Shown here one piece after another: positions 23,138 through 33,942 of a stretch of 64,000 bases of DNA. The stretch's first letter is position 1; each line of letters opens with the position of its first letter. The notes below the pieces were generated by a model. That model made no database searches. It worked only from the letters and a program-made list of their open reading frames with translations, and had not been told where the DNA came from. The stretch spans positions 145,095,036-145,159,035 of the forward strand of contig NC_134458.1 of NCBI RefSeq assembly GCF_047948215.1, given 5' to 3'. The DNA comes from Lycorma delicatula (taxonomy: Eukaryota; Arthropoda; Insecta; Hemiptera; Fulgoridae). A program made the translations under genes and the position numbers.

Positions 23138-25000
23138 CACACTATATATGTAAAATATGAACAGTTCTAGAGCGTTTATCCTTTATATTAATAACCGTTG
23201 AATAAAATTATTATTTGTAAATAAATAAATGAGCATAATTTTAAAGATAATTTTGCATTTTCATGACTAAGGTTTAAAAAAAAAACTAAAACTTTTTCCA
23301 ATTTTCAAATTATTATTTATTGTTTCTTTATTTAATACTGTTTCTACTACTCTACTGTTTCTTTATTACTACTACTGTTACAAACAATTGTTAAAAACAA
23401 AATTTTTTTAAACAATTGCTGTTACTACTACTTTATTAATCTACTGTTTCTTTATTTTGGTCACTGATTCATATTTATGAATAAGATAAAATCCATTGAA
23501 TATTTGGTTATGTATAATACCTTTTTTATTGTAATAAATAATACATTGATAAATATAAATAGTTAGTAATAATCTTATTACAGCATTGTTGAATATTGAT
23601 TCAAGGCTTATAACCTCATGTTTACTCTATGGAATCTGAACTAGCATTAAACAATATAAGGAATTAATAAAAAGAAAAATCAATGTCAGCTGGTGACTGA
23701 ATTGTAACAACTTGAAATATTAATAAGAAGTAAGAAGAAGGCAGTTCATTTAATTAATAAAAAAGAAATGATTTGAACATTAGAATTTATATGATTTCCT
23801 TTGCTGACTAATCAAATTCCTCTTAAAACTCAATAATCAATGCTATTAAGGGAATAAATAATAACACAAAATAGCGGAAATTAGTTTCACATGAACAACT
23901 GTTCTTAAATACATTATATTAACACATTATAAAATTATGTTCCTCTATTTTATTGTAAAATAGCATTCATTCGATAAATTGTAAAATAAAAATATATCCG
24001 ACTCAAAGGAGGGCGGCGTCCTTGGCAAGTTTTGGAAACGCTTGTCGTTTGAATTATTACCAAATACAGGTCAATCTGCGAATTATTTAGCAGTATGAAA
24101 AAAAAATATATATGTATATTATTTACTTCTCCTCTTTTGTATAATTTTGAATATACATAATAGAATAATGCTTTAAATGAAAAAAAGTCATTACAATAGG
24201 TCATTGTTTTAAAGGCTGCTGTTTCAATAATTCGTTATGAGGGAATCTGAATCCCCTTCCACGAAGCAATCACTAAAACAGTTCCAATGTATATTTTCAA
24301 TAGATGTTTTCACGTATTTACAAAAGAAAATATTAGTCAAAAATTGCTGTTAACAAAACATTTTCAACCAATATTCTCTTTAGTAAGTTACCTCTATATT
24401 TTTCACCACTTTCAAAGCAATATATAACATTTTTCCTTGTTATTTATATACAGATTTTTTTTACAACTGACTTTTCTGCATTTATTGACTTTTTTAATAG
24501 AGAAATTTTTGTAAAACAGTAATTGAATACATTGTTGTTTACGCATCTACGTCAGGAGTGTTAAGTGTTTGTAACCTAAGTAAAATAAAAAGGGACATTC
24601 GGCGACAATCTTGTCCTTAAACCTGATTTTTTTTTACCAAAATTTTTGTACCATTGACCCCGAATTTTTTTACCTTCAACCCCTTTTTTGATGACGTCAT
24701 CATTTTTTAAAATGACCCGAACAATTTATTTCGATGATGTCATCAATCTTTTCCAGCAGTTAATTTTGGAACGCGTCTCATTATTCTTTTTACGTAATCA
24801 CATTTAATTTTTAAAGTGCTTAATTGTATTATTTATTATTTTTAATTTTTTTCCCTCACCTGTCTGATAAAGTGTGTAATTAAACTGCATTTAATTTTAA
24901 AGATCATAATAATTATTTATTTATATTTATTTTTAGTCAATATTTAAATACCTTAATTTTTATTCATTTATAATTTAAAAAATCGATTCGCTCATTTGCC
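23138..25000. other. AT-rich DNA, no gene recognised
   Basis: Contains a cryptic repeat of CTACTGTTTCTTTATT (three times, 23345-23460) and a 14-base palindrome TGATGACGTCATCA at 24689-24702 inside a poly-T/C-rich stretch. No supported ORF. Confidence 0.5.
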
Positions 25001-25376
25001 CAGTGATATAATGTATAATATATGAAGCGTAATATATGAAGATTTGGTAGGTAATAATGCAACCTGCCGGGTAATTATGCAACTAGTCAACCGGCAGAGC
25101 TGGTCTAGTTGCATAATTACCTTACAATTTCATCTGTAAACCAATCCAACGGGTTGGTGTTTTCAGCTGATTTTGAAGCCGAGAGTTCTAAAGTTTAAAT
25201 CCTAGTTAAAGGCCGTTATACTGATCCCAGTGATATAATGCAATAACGTAATATATGAAGATTTGGTAGGTAATAATGCAACCTGCCGGGTAATTATGCA
25301 ACTAGGCAAGCAGCGTAGCTCATGTAGTTGCAGAATTACCTTACTATTTCATCTGTAAACCAATCCAACGGGTTGC
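25001..25376 (+). repeat. Tandem duplication, 227-bp unit with hairpin
   Basis: Unit 1 starts CAGTGATATAATG at 25001 and unit 2 with the same string at 25228. The two agree closely up to CCAATCCAACGGGTTG. Each carries a long hairpin; in unit 1 GTAATTATGCAACTAG (25071-25086) pairs perfectly with 25105-25120. Unit 2 keeps it with small changes. Unit 1 then runs into a SINE-like head and unit 2 directly into a SINE tail. Confidence 0.85.
25158..25214 (+). mobile_element. SINE head fragment, variant type
   Basis: A B-box-like AAGTTTAAATCCTAGTTAAA is preceded by GAAGCCGAGAGTTC. The sequence differs from the 19401 head type but stands in front of the same class of tail (25377-25432). Confidence 0.4.
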
Positions 25377-25432
25377 TGTACAAGACTACACTTCATTTAA
25401 ATTCATACGTATCATCCTTATTCATCCTCTGA
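25377..25432 (+). mobile_element. SINE tail fragment
   Basis: GTACAAGACTACACTTCATT ... TTCATCCTCTGAAGTAATAC, shared with 53745-53830 and, in shorter form, 13740-13797. Confidence 0.65.
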
Positions 25433-25510
25433 AGTAATACCTGCGTTTACACATAAACGTTTTAAATAAAACGTACAGAATATGATTATTAATAATGTGG
25501 TACGAATAAA

Positions 25511-25539
25511 ATCCATAGAAACGAAATGTTTCTATGGAT
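25511..25539. repeat. Perfect short-loop hairpin
   Basis: ATCCATAGAAAC, a 5-base loop, then GTTTCTATGGAT. Confidence 0.9.
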
Positions 25540-26362
25540 ATTTCAAAGATTATTAAAAGATAAACAAACATTATAAATTTATCAAGTTATATTGGATATA
25601 AAGGCTTATATAAACCATAAAAATGTCATTTAAAAAAAAACGAATGCATAAAATGAGTTACAAAATAAAACTGATCGAAACGTATTTTTGAAAAATATAT
25701 ATACTTCATCAATTTTTTTAAAAGGCTTAATTTTTGAAGTTATACTTCTTTTGGCGCGTTAGGAGAAACTGATCAGAGTGGATTTTCAGCAAGTTACGGA
25801 AGTTGAACGCGCCGATGTAACGCACCATGAAGATTTGCGCAGACCCAAGAGGTTCAGTTTGCACGCACATGCGTGTAGTGTCTAATTCAGTCTGTCGTTC
25901 AATTCAATTACGTGATTAGCACGTGTTGTAAACGTAACAGATATTGAGTCATAAAAAATATACATATATTTTTATATACACGAATTTCTGAAGACGGATA
26001 TTTTAAACTGTAAATATTGTTCATATTCACAAAACGTTATTTATATTGCAGCGTATATTTATTTTTTTTTTTTTTTGTGAAAATTGTGTATCAAGACTTG
26101 AGGTTATATTTATGTAGGTATTATTTTTTTATGAGTAAAATTATATATTTTAATGACAGAAAAAATAGCACACATAAATTCTTGATTTTGCATAAATAAT
26201 TTTAAATTTAGCAAAAGCAAAATTTTTGATAAAATACACTAGTATAAAATAAAACTATTTGTATCATATTTTTCATATCATAAGCCGCTGATAAACCTCG
26301 TTCCTATTCAATTGTCATTTGAAGAATTAATGGAATTAAACTAATCGAAATATATTCGATGA

Positions 26363-26374
26363 ACTTTGTTATAT
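26363..26374. repeat. Target-site duplication, left
   Basis: ACTTTGTTATAT, identical to 27090-27101. Confidence 0.85.
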
Positions 26375-27089
26375 CCTGACCCCGTAGGGGAAGACACCCT
26401 CCGCCACCACCTCCATTCCGAGCCCTTATGGGCTTTACCGGAGGTCTTCGAAACCTCGGCGCTTTTAACATATTCCAGTCCGCCTCGGCCAGGATGCCAC
26501 GAATGACATTCCCATCGGTGTACTTCTATTTAATGAACTCAAAACAAAACACATCTCACCGAGTATTAAGCAAGAGTGGAAATACCTAATTAACAAAGGA
26601 ATTGAACTACCTACTCGTAGAAGGTAAAAGTGAGTTCAACACACAACACGAAACATAAAAATATTACTTGGAACAATAACAACACTGTAACATTGAAAGA
26701 AAACAAAACAAGAACAACAACAACAACAAAAACATAATTAATAAAACAAAACATCAACTAAAACAGAATACAAGAGAAATCCAAGCAAAGCTCCTAGATC
26801 CTTTCAGCAATCCTTTCCTTTGCTAAGTACACTACAAAACTCTCCACTATTGCCCACTCGGCCTGGATCCTCGAGTTTACACGGAGATCCAACGCCGATC
26901 CGATAAGATCAAGCCGATGGATGGTCTCCGTACGCATTAACTCGTATTTCGAGCACTCATAAAGAACATGGTACCTGTCATCCAGTTGTCTACATTGAGG
27001 ATACACCCTAGACTCTACCAGGCCGAATTTCTGCAGTCTATCCCTAAAAGCATCATGCCCGGGAAGAAACTGCGTCACATGTTTATATC
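26375..27089 (-). mobile_element. R1-like LINE, 5'-truncated, with target-site duplication
   Basis: Minus-strand insertion of about 715 bp between two copies of ACTTTGTTATAT. It carries the end of ORF2 and a 3' UTR (26375-26793) whose last 150 bp match 53560-53745 on the other strand (CCTACGGGGTCAGGATA end, no poly(A)). Confidence 0.85.
26794..27078 (-). pseudogene. R1-like LINE ORF2 C-terminus (open but truncated)
   Basis: A 94-codon open frame giving only the extreme C-terminus of an ORF2 polyprotein. It starts MTQFLPGHDAFRDRLQKFGL, the (L)TQ.L.GHG.F...L..FG block of R1/Jockey-type elements. Then comes a zinc-finger-like segment VYPQCRQLDDRYHVLYEC, where the usual CPxC is YPxC, so the first ligand Cys is lost. 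The end is AEWAIVESFVVYLAKERIAE. The ATG is internal to the ORF2 of a full element, so this is not a natural start. No endonuclease or reverse transcriptase is present, and the fragment has no expected function of its own. The frame has stayed open, suggesting a fairly recent insertion. Confidence 0.8.
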
Positions 27090-27101
27090 ACTTTGTTATA
27101 T
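27090..27101. repeat. Target-site duplication, right
   Basis: ACTTTGTTATAT, identical to 26363-26374. Confidence 0.85.
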
Positions 27102-27539
27102 GACAACGATCGTTTACAACGTCTATCGATCGTTTGACTGAAAAAAAAAAAAATTTTTTTATTCACGCTAAAGAAGTATAACTTCTTACGTGCGTTCATT
27201 AAGTACACAGGATTTAAAAAAAAATATACTTTAATAAAAATAATTAAAATAAGTTAAATGAACATTAAACATTTAATTCATATAATGAATAGAATCAAAT
27301 TAAATGGAAAGATAATTTAAAGTAAATTTAATGTGAACAATTGAAAATTCCTAAAAGATAAATTTTACAAAATATAACACAAGTTCTAAATTAAATTTAC
27401 ATGTATTCCAATATTGAAATTTATCTAAAAATATCATTGTGACATTCCTTGTTATACTTATTTATTTATAAAAAAATAACGTTGAAACTGTCATCCATAG
27501 TTGCAGCAATTTTTCACCACAGTTTTACAAGCCGAATGT

Positions 27540-28160
27540 TCTTCGTGATGAGGAACCATCTAGCTGTCATTAAGAAATACAACGGAGGTATTAACAGCAA
27601 GAAAAAACTGAAAATAGTAGAAATAAATATCTTAGTTTCGTTGATGAATGTAAATCCACTAAGATTTGGAACCAGTAATGAATCACAGGTCGCAATCAAA
27701 TTGGAAAACATTGAAAAGCTTGTGAAAACATTAAGGGCAGTCATTATATCAGCATTCATGTATGAATCAGAAACCTATCAGAAAAAACTATAAAAAGGAA
27801 TTTGGACATAGATTTTGCGATTGATGTTAGAAATAACAAGGAAAGTTAAAATCAAGGATATGCTAATGAAAGGTACAAAAAATGTGGGGTAAAATTTTAA
27901 ACAGGTAAATGTGGTTTAGCTGGAAAATGAGAAGGTAGGAGGATTTGTTGGTATAAGAATGATAGACTTAAAGTGCAAGGACGAAGGAAAGGGGTAGACC
28001 AAAGAATAAATAATATCACTGCGTGAAAAAGGTATTATATGAAATTCAAATTAACGAAGACGAAGTTTATCAAGGAGAAGAATGAAGCTGCCTAATATTA
28101 TTCATTGACCTCTCATCACGGAGGAAAAATTTGCGGAAGAAAAAGACAAAAAAGTATCGG
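27540..28160 (+). pseudogene. LINE-D ORF2 C-terminal remnant
   Basis: Decayed end of another LINE ORF2. Pieces in order: LENIEKLVKTLRAVIISAFM and YESETYQKK at about 27700-27790 (family block YGSETW); LRLMLEITRKVKIKDM near 27815; a block near 27900 that may be the degraded KW.WAGH segment; KGRGRPKNK across a frameshift near 27990; and INEDEVYQGEE near 28050, where related tails have DREEWR. Stops and shifts interrupt every block. The 114-codon open frame at 27449-27793 covers only the first pieces. No reverse-transcriptase catalytic motif remains. The clade is uncertain, and the match is by pattern only. Confidence 0.45.
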
Positions 28161-28991
28161 TATGAGGAAAACAAATTTGTAATGGGGAAAGGTAACACGT
28201 ACATTTTAAAAAACGTTTTTAATGCAGCTTTACCTGAAATATGTATATTCATTTATTTATTATTCAAAAAATAATTCTCTTAAATTAACTTTTCTGAGTA
28301 TGTGTGCACATACAATATGTGTAAAATACGTATATAACAATTCTAGTACAGTAATTGCTTACACACATTCATTCAAAAAATTCTACTAACTTTTAAAGGA
28401 TCCCAGACATTTAATTATTAAACATGATTAACTGAAAGAAATTCTTTATTTAAACAGTTGACTGTTTTGGTTGGCGTAATAATTAAAAAAAAAATAAAAT
28501 ACTTAACACACACACACATAAAATAAATAATAAATGACTTTGTAATAGTCCTTAAATCATCACTGACTTTCAAACCCCGTTGTTAATATTAAGGATAGTA
28601 AGTAGAGTAATTTTACAAAATGATTTAGATACAAAAAAACAATCAAAAAGTGTTTAGTTTTCCCATTAAAATTAAACAAAAATAGTTATTCAAGAGTGAT
28701 TATGTAAACTGTCATTTTTTAAAATAATTTTGCAACTTCAAACAATTTAATATAAAAAAAAACAAACTGTTCACCTAAATAACAGTTACAAACATACATT
28801 CATGCGTTAGAAAACCTCTTAGGGTAATAAAAAAGAATACAAAAAAAGATTTAAACTGAAAGCTATATTGTTAAAAGGGATTTTTAGTATTTTACTTTGG
28901 TATTACACTGAAAGACTAGCTATATGATTTTATTACTTCCGTGCGAAAGTATTGATATAAAATTGCGTTCTCTTTTTTACTATTGAAACCA

Positions 28992-28993
<2 letters not shown>

Positions 28994-29026
<33 letters not shown>
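28994..29026 (+). repeat. Poly(A) run, 33 bases
   Basis: Pure A. The sequence just 5' is not a recognised element. Confidence 0.95.
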
Positions 29027-29027
<1 letters not shown>

Positions 29028-30173
29028 AAGAAAGTAACTGAATAAACTGCTCACTTGTTACCAACTTCCGTTATACTTTGTGATGGGTTTAAAAAAAAAA
29101 AACATTAAATATTGTTCAATGTTTCTGGTAACAGGACTACTTGTCCTTTTATTAGTGATATTGGCACTCTTTACTGAAAAAAGGATAGTTATGGACAATA
29201 TTGATCGATAAACATAGCTCCAATTCTTTATTATGTTCTTTTCTTTTTTTATAAAGTAGAAAATAATGTAAAAACGAAAAAAAACAATATTTGTTTTTTA
29301 TTTTGCTATTATATGTATACGAGTATTATGTTTTAATAAAAAGAAGTGGTTAAAGCACACGTTTTTCTTTACTTAATAAAATTTCAATACTATGTTTGTT
29401 TTAAACGGTTTCCCAATCTGCTTCTAGTCGTCCAATACCTTTTAAATGGACCAAACAACTATCATCCAGAATAAGAGGAATATTTGGGAAGCTGAACGCT
29501 ATAAAACCTTAAGATATTTTCTAGGTTACAATAGGATAATTACAAAACACTTAACAAAAATTCTTCAACAACACCATAAAGAAAAATCATTACAAAATGA
29601 AATTATTTTGAACCAAGAATAAATCTACTAATAAAATATATTTTTAAATTACACCGTGATTAAAATAAATGGATAAAATTTCTTTAATGTAACAATTTTT
29701 TATGTAAATAAAATTAACTGTATTAATTTAAAAAAAAAAAAAAATTATTAACATTTGACAGATGTAAACATCCATTTTTCTTTTATTTATAGATTTTATT
29801 ACACATTTTTTATAGAAAAAATGAAGATTAAAGAGTACTTTTTAGCTCTAACTACAAAAAACTAATATAGATTGTATTTTTTAATAGAAAAATTAAAATA
29901 AACCAATTAAAGAAATATGATAAATAGAAATTTAGCGGTAGAACAAAATAAATATATTAAAACTATATAAATAATTGTAAAATTAAATTTTTGTATTGAT
30001 TTATACTTTCTTTTTATGTTATTTTTTTTATTTTTTTTATGTTGACATAAAATCATTTATTAAATGAATAAAATCATAAAAAAATTAAATATTAAGTGAC
30101 AGAAAAGAAAGTAATGGTCTCGTAAACCAAAAAATAGTAAATATCGAATACTCTTAATGAAAGAAGCTAGTTT

Positions 30174-30196
30174 AAAAAAAAAAAAAAAAAAAAAAA
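30174..30196 (+). repeat. Poly(A) run, 23 bases
   Basis: Pure A run in AT-rich sequence. Confidence 0.95.
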
Positions 30197-31289
30197 CATT
30201 TAATTGTCAAATAAAAAATATATAAAATGTGAATCTTGATTCCACAGATATCTACAATAATATGAAACTTAATATCAACAACAATAACAATTATAATAAC
30301 TATAAAAAAATTATTCTTTATAACAAACATAAACTACTTTCTATTGTGATTGATATAAAACTGTTTTTTTGTATTGATTTATACTTTTGTTTTTATAATG
30401 CAGATGTGTTTTGATATATATATAATAGAAATTATTATTAGCTAGTGGTCATTTGCTGCTCCACAGCGTTATTATTAAAAATTAATCTTATATTAAATGT
30501 GCTAAAATCCTATTCTAAATGTAATACGTCTCACCATCAATCCCTCTGTTTCTCTTTCCTTTCCTAGCACAGATAAAATGCATGCTCAAAACTTATTTCC
30601 ACTCCGTCAATATGTTTCACTCGACGGATCGGGCTGATGTTATGTTTATTCTGCTCGGAATGACCCGCAGATATGTCATCAAACATCGACAAACCTTCAA
30701 AGGGCTTTTCCTCTGAGTAATAACCTCGGAAAATTCCTCATTTCAGGAAAAAATATATATATATTTAACAACTTATGTCCGATTCATAATCAACTCCTAG
30801 AAAAACTACCTATGATAAATAGATGAAAATTTGTATACGCGTTCTTTTTACGGTTTAAATGTACACTAAGAAAGGTTTTTTTTTTTAATGCCGAATGTAA
30901 AAGATTAAACAAATTAATTTTAGATATGTGTAATATTCATGTAAATATCTAAAAATTATTTTTAATTTTTTTTTTTAATTCAGTGTTTAAATGGATCTTT
31001 GAATTTTTTTGAAATCAATATTTTTAATTTCTAAGAACAAATGAAGATATCAACTTGATTTTTTTGTGTGTGTAATCTTCATATGAATATCTAAAAACTA
31101 ATTTCCAGATTTATTTTTGAAATTCAACCTTGAAACAATTGAAGAAAGGTAAAAAAACTTCTAACAATGATTGCAAATTTTCCTCATTTTCTACTATACT
31201 AAACGAAATATTCAGTAGATTTGGGCTTGAAAATACTAATCAGATAAATATCTACAAACCATTTTCGGGTTCTTTTGAATTTCAATTTT

Positions 31290-31478
31290 TAAAAGAATGC
31301 GATTGTGTACGCCGCGGCGGCTCTACCAACACATTAACTGCTACTGTTCCGGTATGTGCGATGCGACTGGCTGCGCCTGCTTGTAGTCACTTGACTAAAG
31401 AACATTAAGAAAAAAAAAATTACCGCAACGGGAAACTTAAGACCTGTATGACCGAGCAAAGCCGCGACGTAGATGCTA
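31290..31478 (+). mobile_element. Repeat family A, copy 3 (core), ending in CTAA
   Basis: GATTGTGTACGCCGCGGCGG and GACTGGCTGCGCCTGC match the GC-rich cores at 10815-10905 and 22240-22345. It ends GAGCAAAGCCGCGACG, then ATGCTAA followed by T, similar to the Helitron-type ends at 6856 and 19805. The open frame 31130-31408 crosses its boundary and is not a gene. Confidence 0.6.
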
Positions 31479-31995
31479 ATATATATAAGTACATATTTTA
31501 TAATGATTAATTGTAAAATAGGTATTTTTCTAAAACTAAGAGTTTAATTTAATAAAATACCTATAAAACATAAATGCTTACAATAAAAATGTTTTAAATA
31601 AATCAATTACTAAATAGTATCTATTTTATTTTATTTTTTGAATTAAAAAAAAATATTGGATAAACTCACGCCATTAAAAGAATAAAAAATATTTTGTATT
31701 CCTTTAAATTTTAACATTTAAATTGTATTAAAATAAAATAACTAAGATGAAAAAAAAAAAATAAAAAGTAATAAAAAAGGAAATACAAAAATTTAAACTT
31801 TTTACAATTTTTTTTTTATTTTGATTATAAAATTAAAAAAATAAACTGTACATTGAAGACAATAATAACAGAGTAGCACAAGGAAGCAAAGCCTTCATAC
31901 ATAGAAGAAAAAATCTTTAGTACAAACAAAAAATTGAATTAAAAAAAATTAATATCAGTAATTAGTACATCAGTAAAGCTAGGATATATAGGTAC

Positions 31996-31997
<2 letters not shown>

Positions 31998-32039
<42 letters not shown>

Positions 32040-32050
32040 AAACAGACACG

Positions 32051-32091
<41 letters not shown>
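31998..32091. repeat. (AT)n then (AC)n compound microsatellite
   Basis: About 20 TA units, a short break, then about 20 CA units. Confidence 0.95.
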
Positions 32092-32097
<6 letters not shown>

Positions 32098-33200
32098 AAA
32101 AGAAGAAGAAAAAAGGATTATTGGATGCTTAAATTATTCAGGATTAGAGACGAAAGAGAACTTCAAACTATCTATAATAAATTAAAGTATTTTCTTTGTT
32201 CTGCTAACTTTATTAAATACAAATAATAGATTTATTGTTGCTTTTTACATTGAAGAATGTGAAATATTGATTAATGGAGATATTTATCGGATGTCAAAAT
32301 TAAATCAGTTGCTAAAGAGTGAGATGTTACATTTAATTTTACTATGTCTACTAGCAATTACATTTGACAAATTGCCTTTTATTATAATAAAATACGAGAA
32401 TATAATGAATATTTTCCCAGTTATTTAACACTTGTTGCAGTCGTAATCCGTTGCCTTGAAATTATTGATTATTTAATTTTCAATTAAATAAATCAGCTAC
32501 CAAGAGCTCATCCTACATCAAAATATACTTTTGGTTAATTTGTAAAAATAATTAGAGTATTTTATGGACTCCATCAAAAGAATATGTTGAAAAATCTTTC
32601 TCACTGCTCATATATATTTGTGAAGAAATACATGGAAATTCTCCAAAAAAGACTCCGAATTTAACAAATTTATTACATCATTAGTTCCTTCCAACCAGGA
32701 TATCAAAACCAAAACTACATTAGAAGCCATACGTATGTGAGACACAACTGTTTACGCCTATCTACAACAGTTAAATCGAAGGGTATTGTGTCCGCTCGGT
32801 ACCAAACTGTCTTTTTTAGGGGCCTTGATGGACATTTTCAAAAGCGATTGAAGACGATGTGATTGTGTAGCGTCTATGTAGACCTAGTCAGGGCACAGTA
32901 TTGCGTGGTGTCATTTATCATTGCAGTACAAATGGAATTCAAAGGACATTTTTAAAGTCATATAATATTAACATGGTGTAAAGGCATAGTAGTACCAATA
33001 AATTCACCTTAACTGATAACGATAAGAAAAAAAACTTAGCTTTATTTTTTAATTTTCAACGAGGAATAACTCATACCTACTTTTTATAAAACAGGCAGTA
33101 GCTTATCATTAAGAATACCAAATCTAGATAAAAAACACATATCAAATCGTATAAGTATCAATAATAATTTGTTTTTGACCCATACATTACATTATTATCA
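32092..33200. other. No gene recognised
   Basis: The part at 32700-32950 is less AT-rich than its flanks but has no open frame or motif that I can name. Confidence 0.5.
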
Positions 33201-33932
33201 GGGTCATTCAATAATTAAAGAAATAAGTGGCAACAGCGGAAAAACTATTTAATAGAATAAACTGAAACTGTCTGGTGTTTTTCCAAAGTTTGCAACCCTG
33301 ACATAGAAAATATTAGATGTTTAAAAAGATTTTCTATTACTCTAACTTTTTTTTTTCAATAAGTCGGCTATAGAAACGATATGGGACCCCCTCGAAACGT
33401 GAACTGTGGAAAAACAGCGTTATGTGATGTAACTTTTATTATTTGAAGATGTACAAATGGCCAAAATTCATTCACGGAAGTTCACAGTATGATTATAAAA
33501 TGTATTAACCGTGAAAACCTTTCTAAGTAGATCAAACAGTTTAATTTAAACAAAAGAAGTGTCACTGATTTTCATCGTAGCGGAACACCGGTGAAAGTTT
33601 CAACTTGCGCTTTGAAAAATTACATTAATGATCTTATTCGCAAGAATAAAACAAATTTGGACAAATTGGTAAATTGTTGAAATTTTCATAATAAGTTGAA
33701 TTACGTTTGAATGATTTGAACGAATGAATGAGTTTAACTTGGATTTTTACTCAAAATCACAAAGAAAACAAAATTTACATTTGTGCGCAACTTAAACAAC
33801 AGTTTTTAGCATTACTAATAGCATAATTCTTGTAAGTTGTGATAAAACATGTACTCATTATTTTGAGGCAAAATCCAAATGTCAGAGTACAGAATAGAAT
33901 CATATAACAAAGCATCAATTTTTATTTTTCTT
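33201..33932 (+). pseudogene. Mariner transposase pseudogene, interrupted by LINE-A
   Basis: Tc1/mariner-family transposase relic. GGGTCATTCAATAATTAAAG at 33201 may be near its 5' terminus. From 33538 the frame reads QFNLNKRSVTDFHRSGTPVK, then NYINDLIRKNKTNLDKL, matching the linker and second helix-turn-helix of mariner. The rest of that helix-turn-helix is deleted or scrambled. Homology resumes at about 33750 with TQNHKENKIYICAQLKQQFL, then ILVSCDKTCTHYFEAKSKCQ. The first catalytic Asp of the DDD triad lies in CDKT (normally CDET). The sequence is cut at about 33932, where LINE-A inserted. I could not read the remaining two thirds of the catalytic domain beyond the LINE. Several stops are present, so it is inactive. 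Confidence 0.75.
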
Positions 33933-33942
33933 ACTGATGAAT
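33933..33942. repeat. Target-site duplication of LINE-A copy 1, left
   Basis: ACTGATGAAT, repeated at 35798-35807. Confidence 0.8.

Larger units (their letters stand above)
25736..27186. mobile_element. Terminal-inverted-repeat element holding a LINE
   Basis: The ends are inverted: GAAGTTATACTTCTTTTGGC at 25736 against the reverse complement of 27164-27186 (GAAGTTATACTTCTTTAGC). Without the inserted LINE the element would be about 0.7 kb and shows no transposase, so it would be MITE-like. The terminal GAAGT/ACTTC is itself an inverted repeat. The target-site duplication of this outer element is not clear. Confidence 0.55.
28161..31059. other. Very AT-rich DNA, poly(A) runs, no gene recognised
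   Basis: Includes uninterrupted A runs at 28994-29026 (33 bases) and 30174-30196 (23 bases), each of which could be the tail of an otherwise unrecognisable retro-insertion. The open frame at 30229-30414 is Asn/Tyr-rich low complexity. Confidence 0.5.

Noticed and set aside
25001..25376. CRISPR-like or satellite array
   Set aside because: Only two units of 227 bp with no short spacers; a local tandem duplication in a eukaryotic genome.
25736..27186. Resemblance of GAAGTTATACTTC to lox-type recombinase sites
   Set aside because: The likeness is short and partial, and no recombinase gene is present. An element terminus is simpler.
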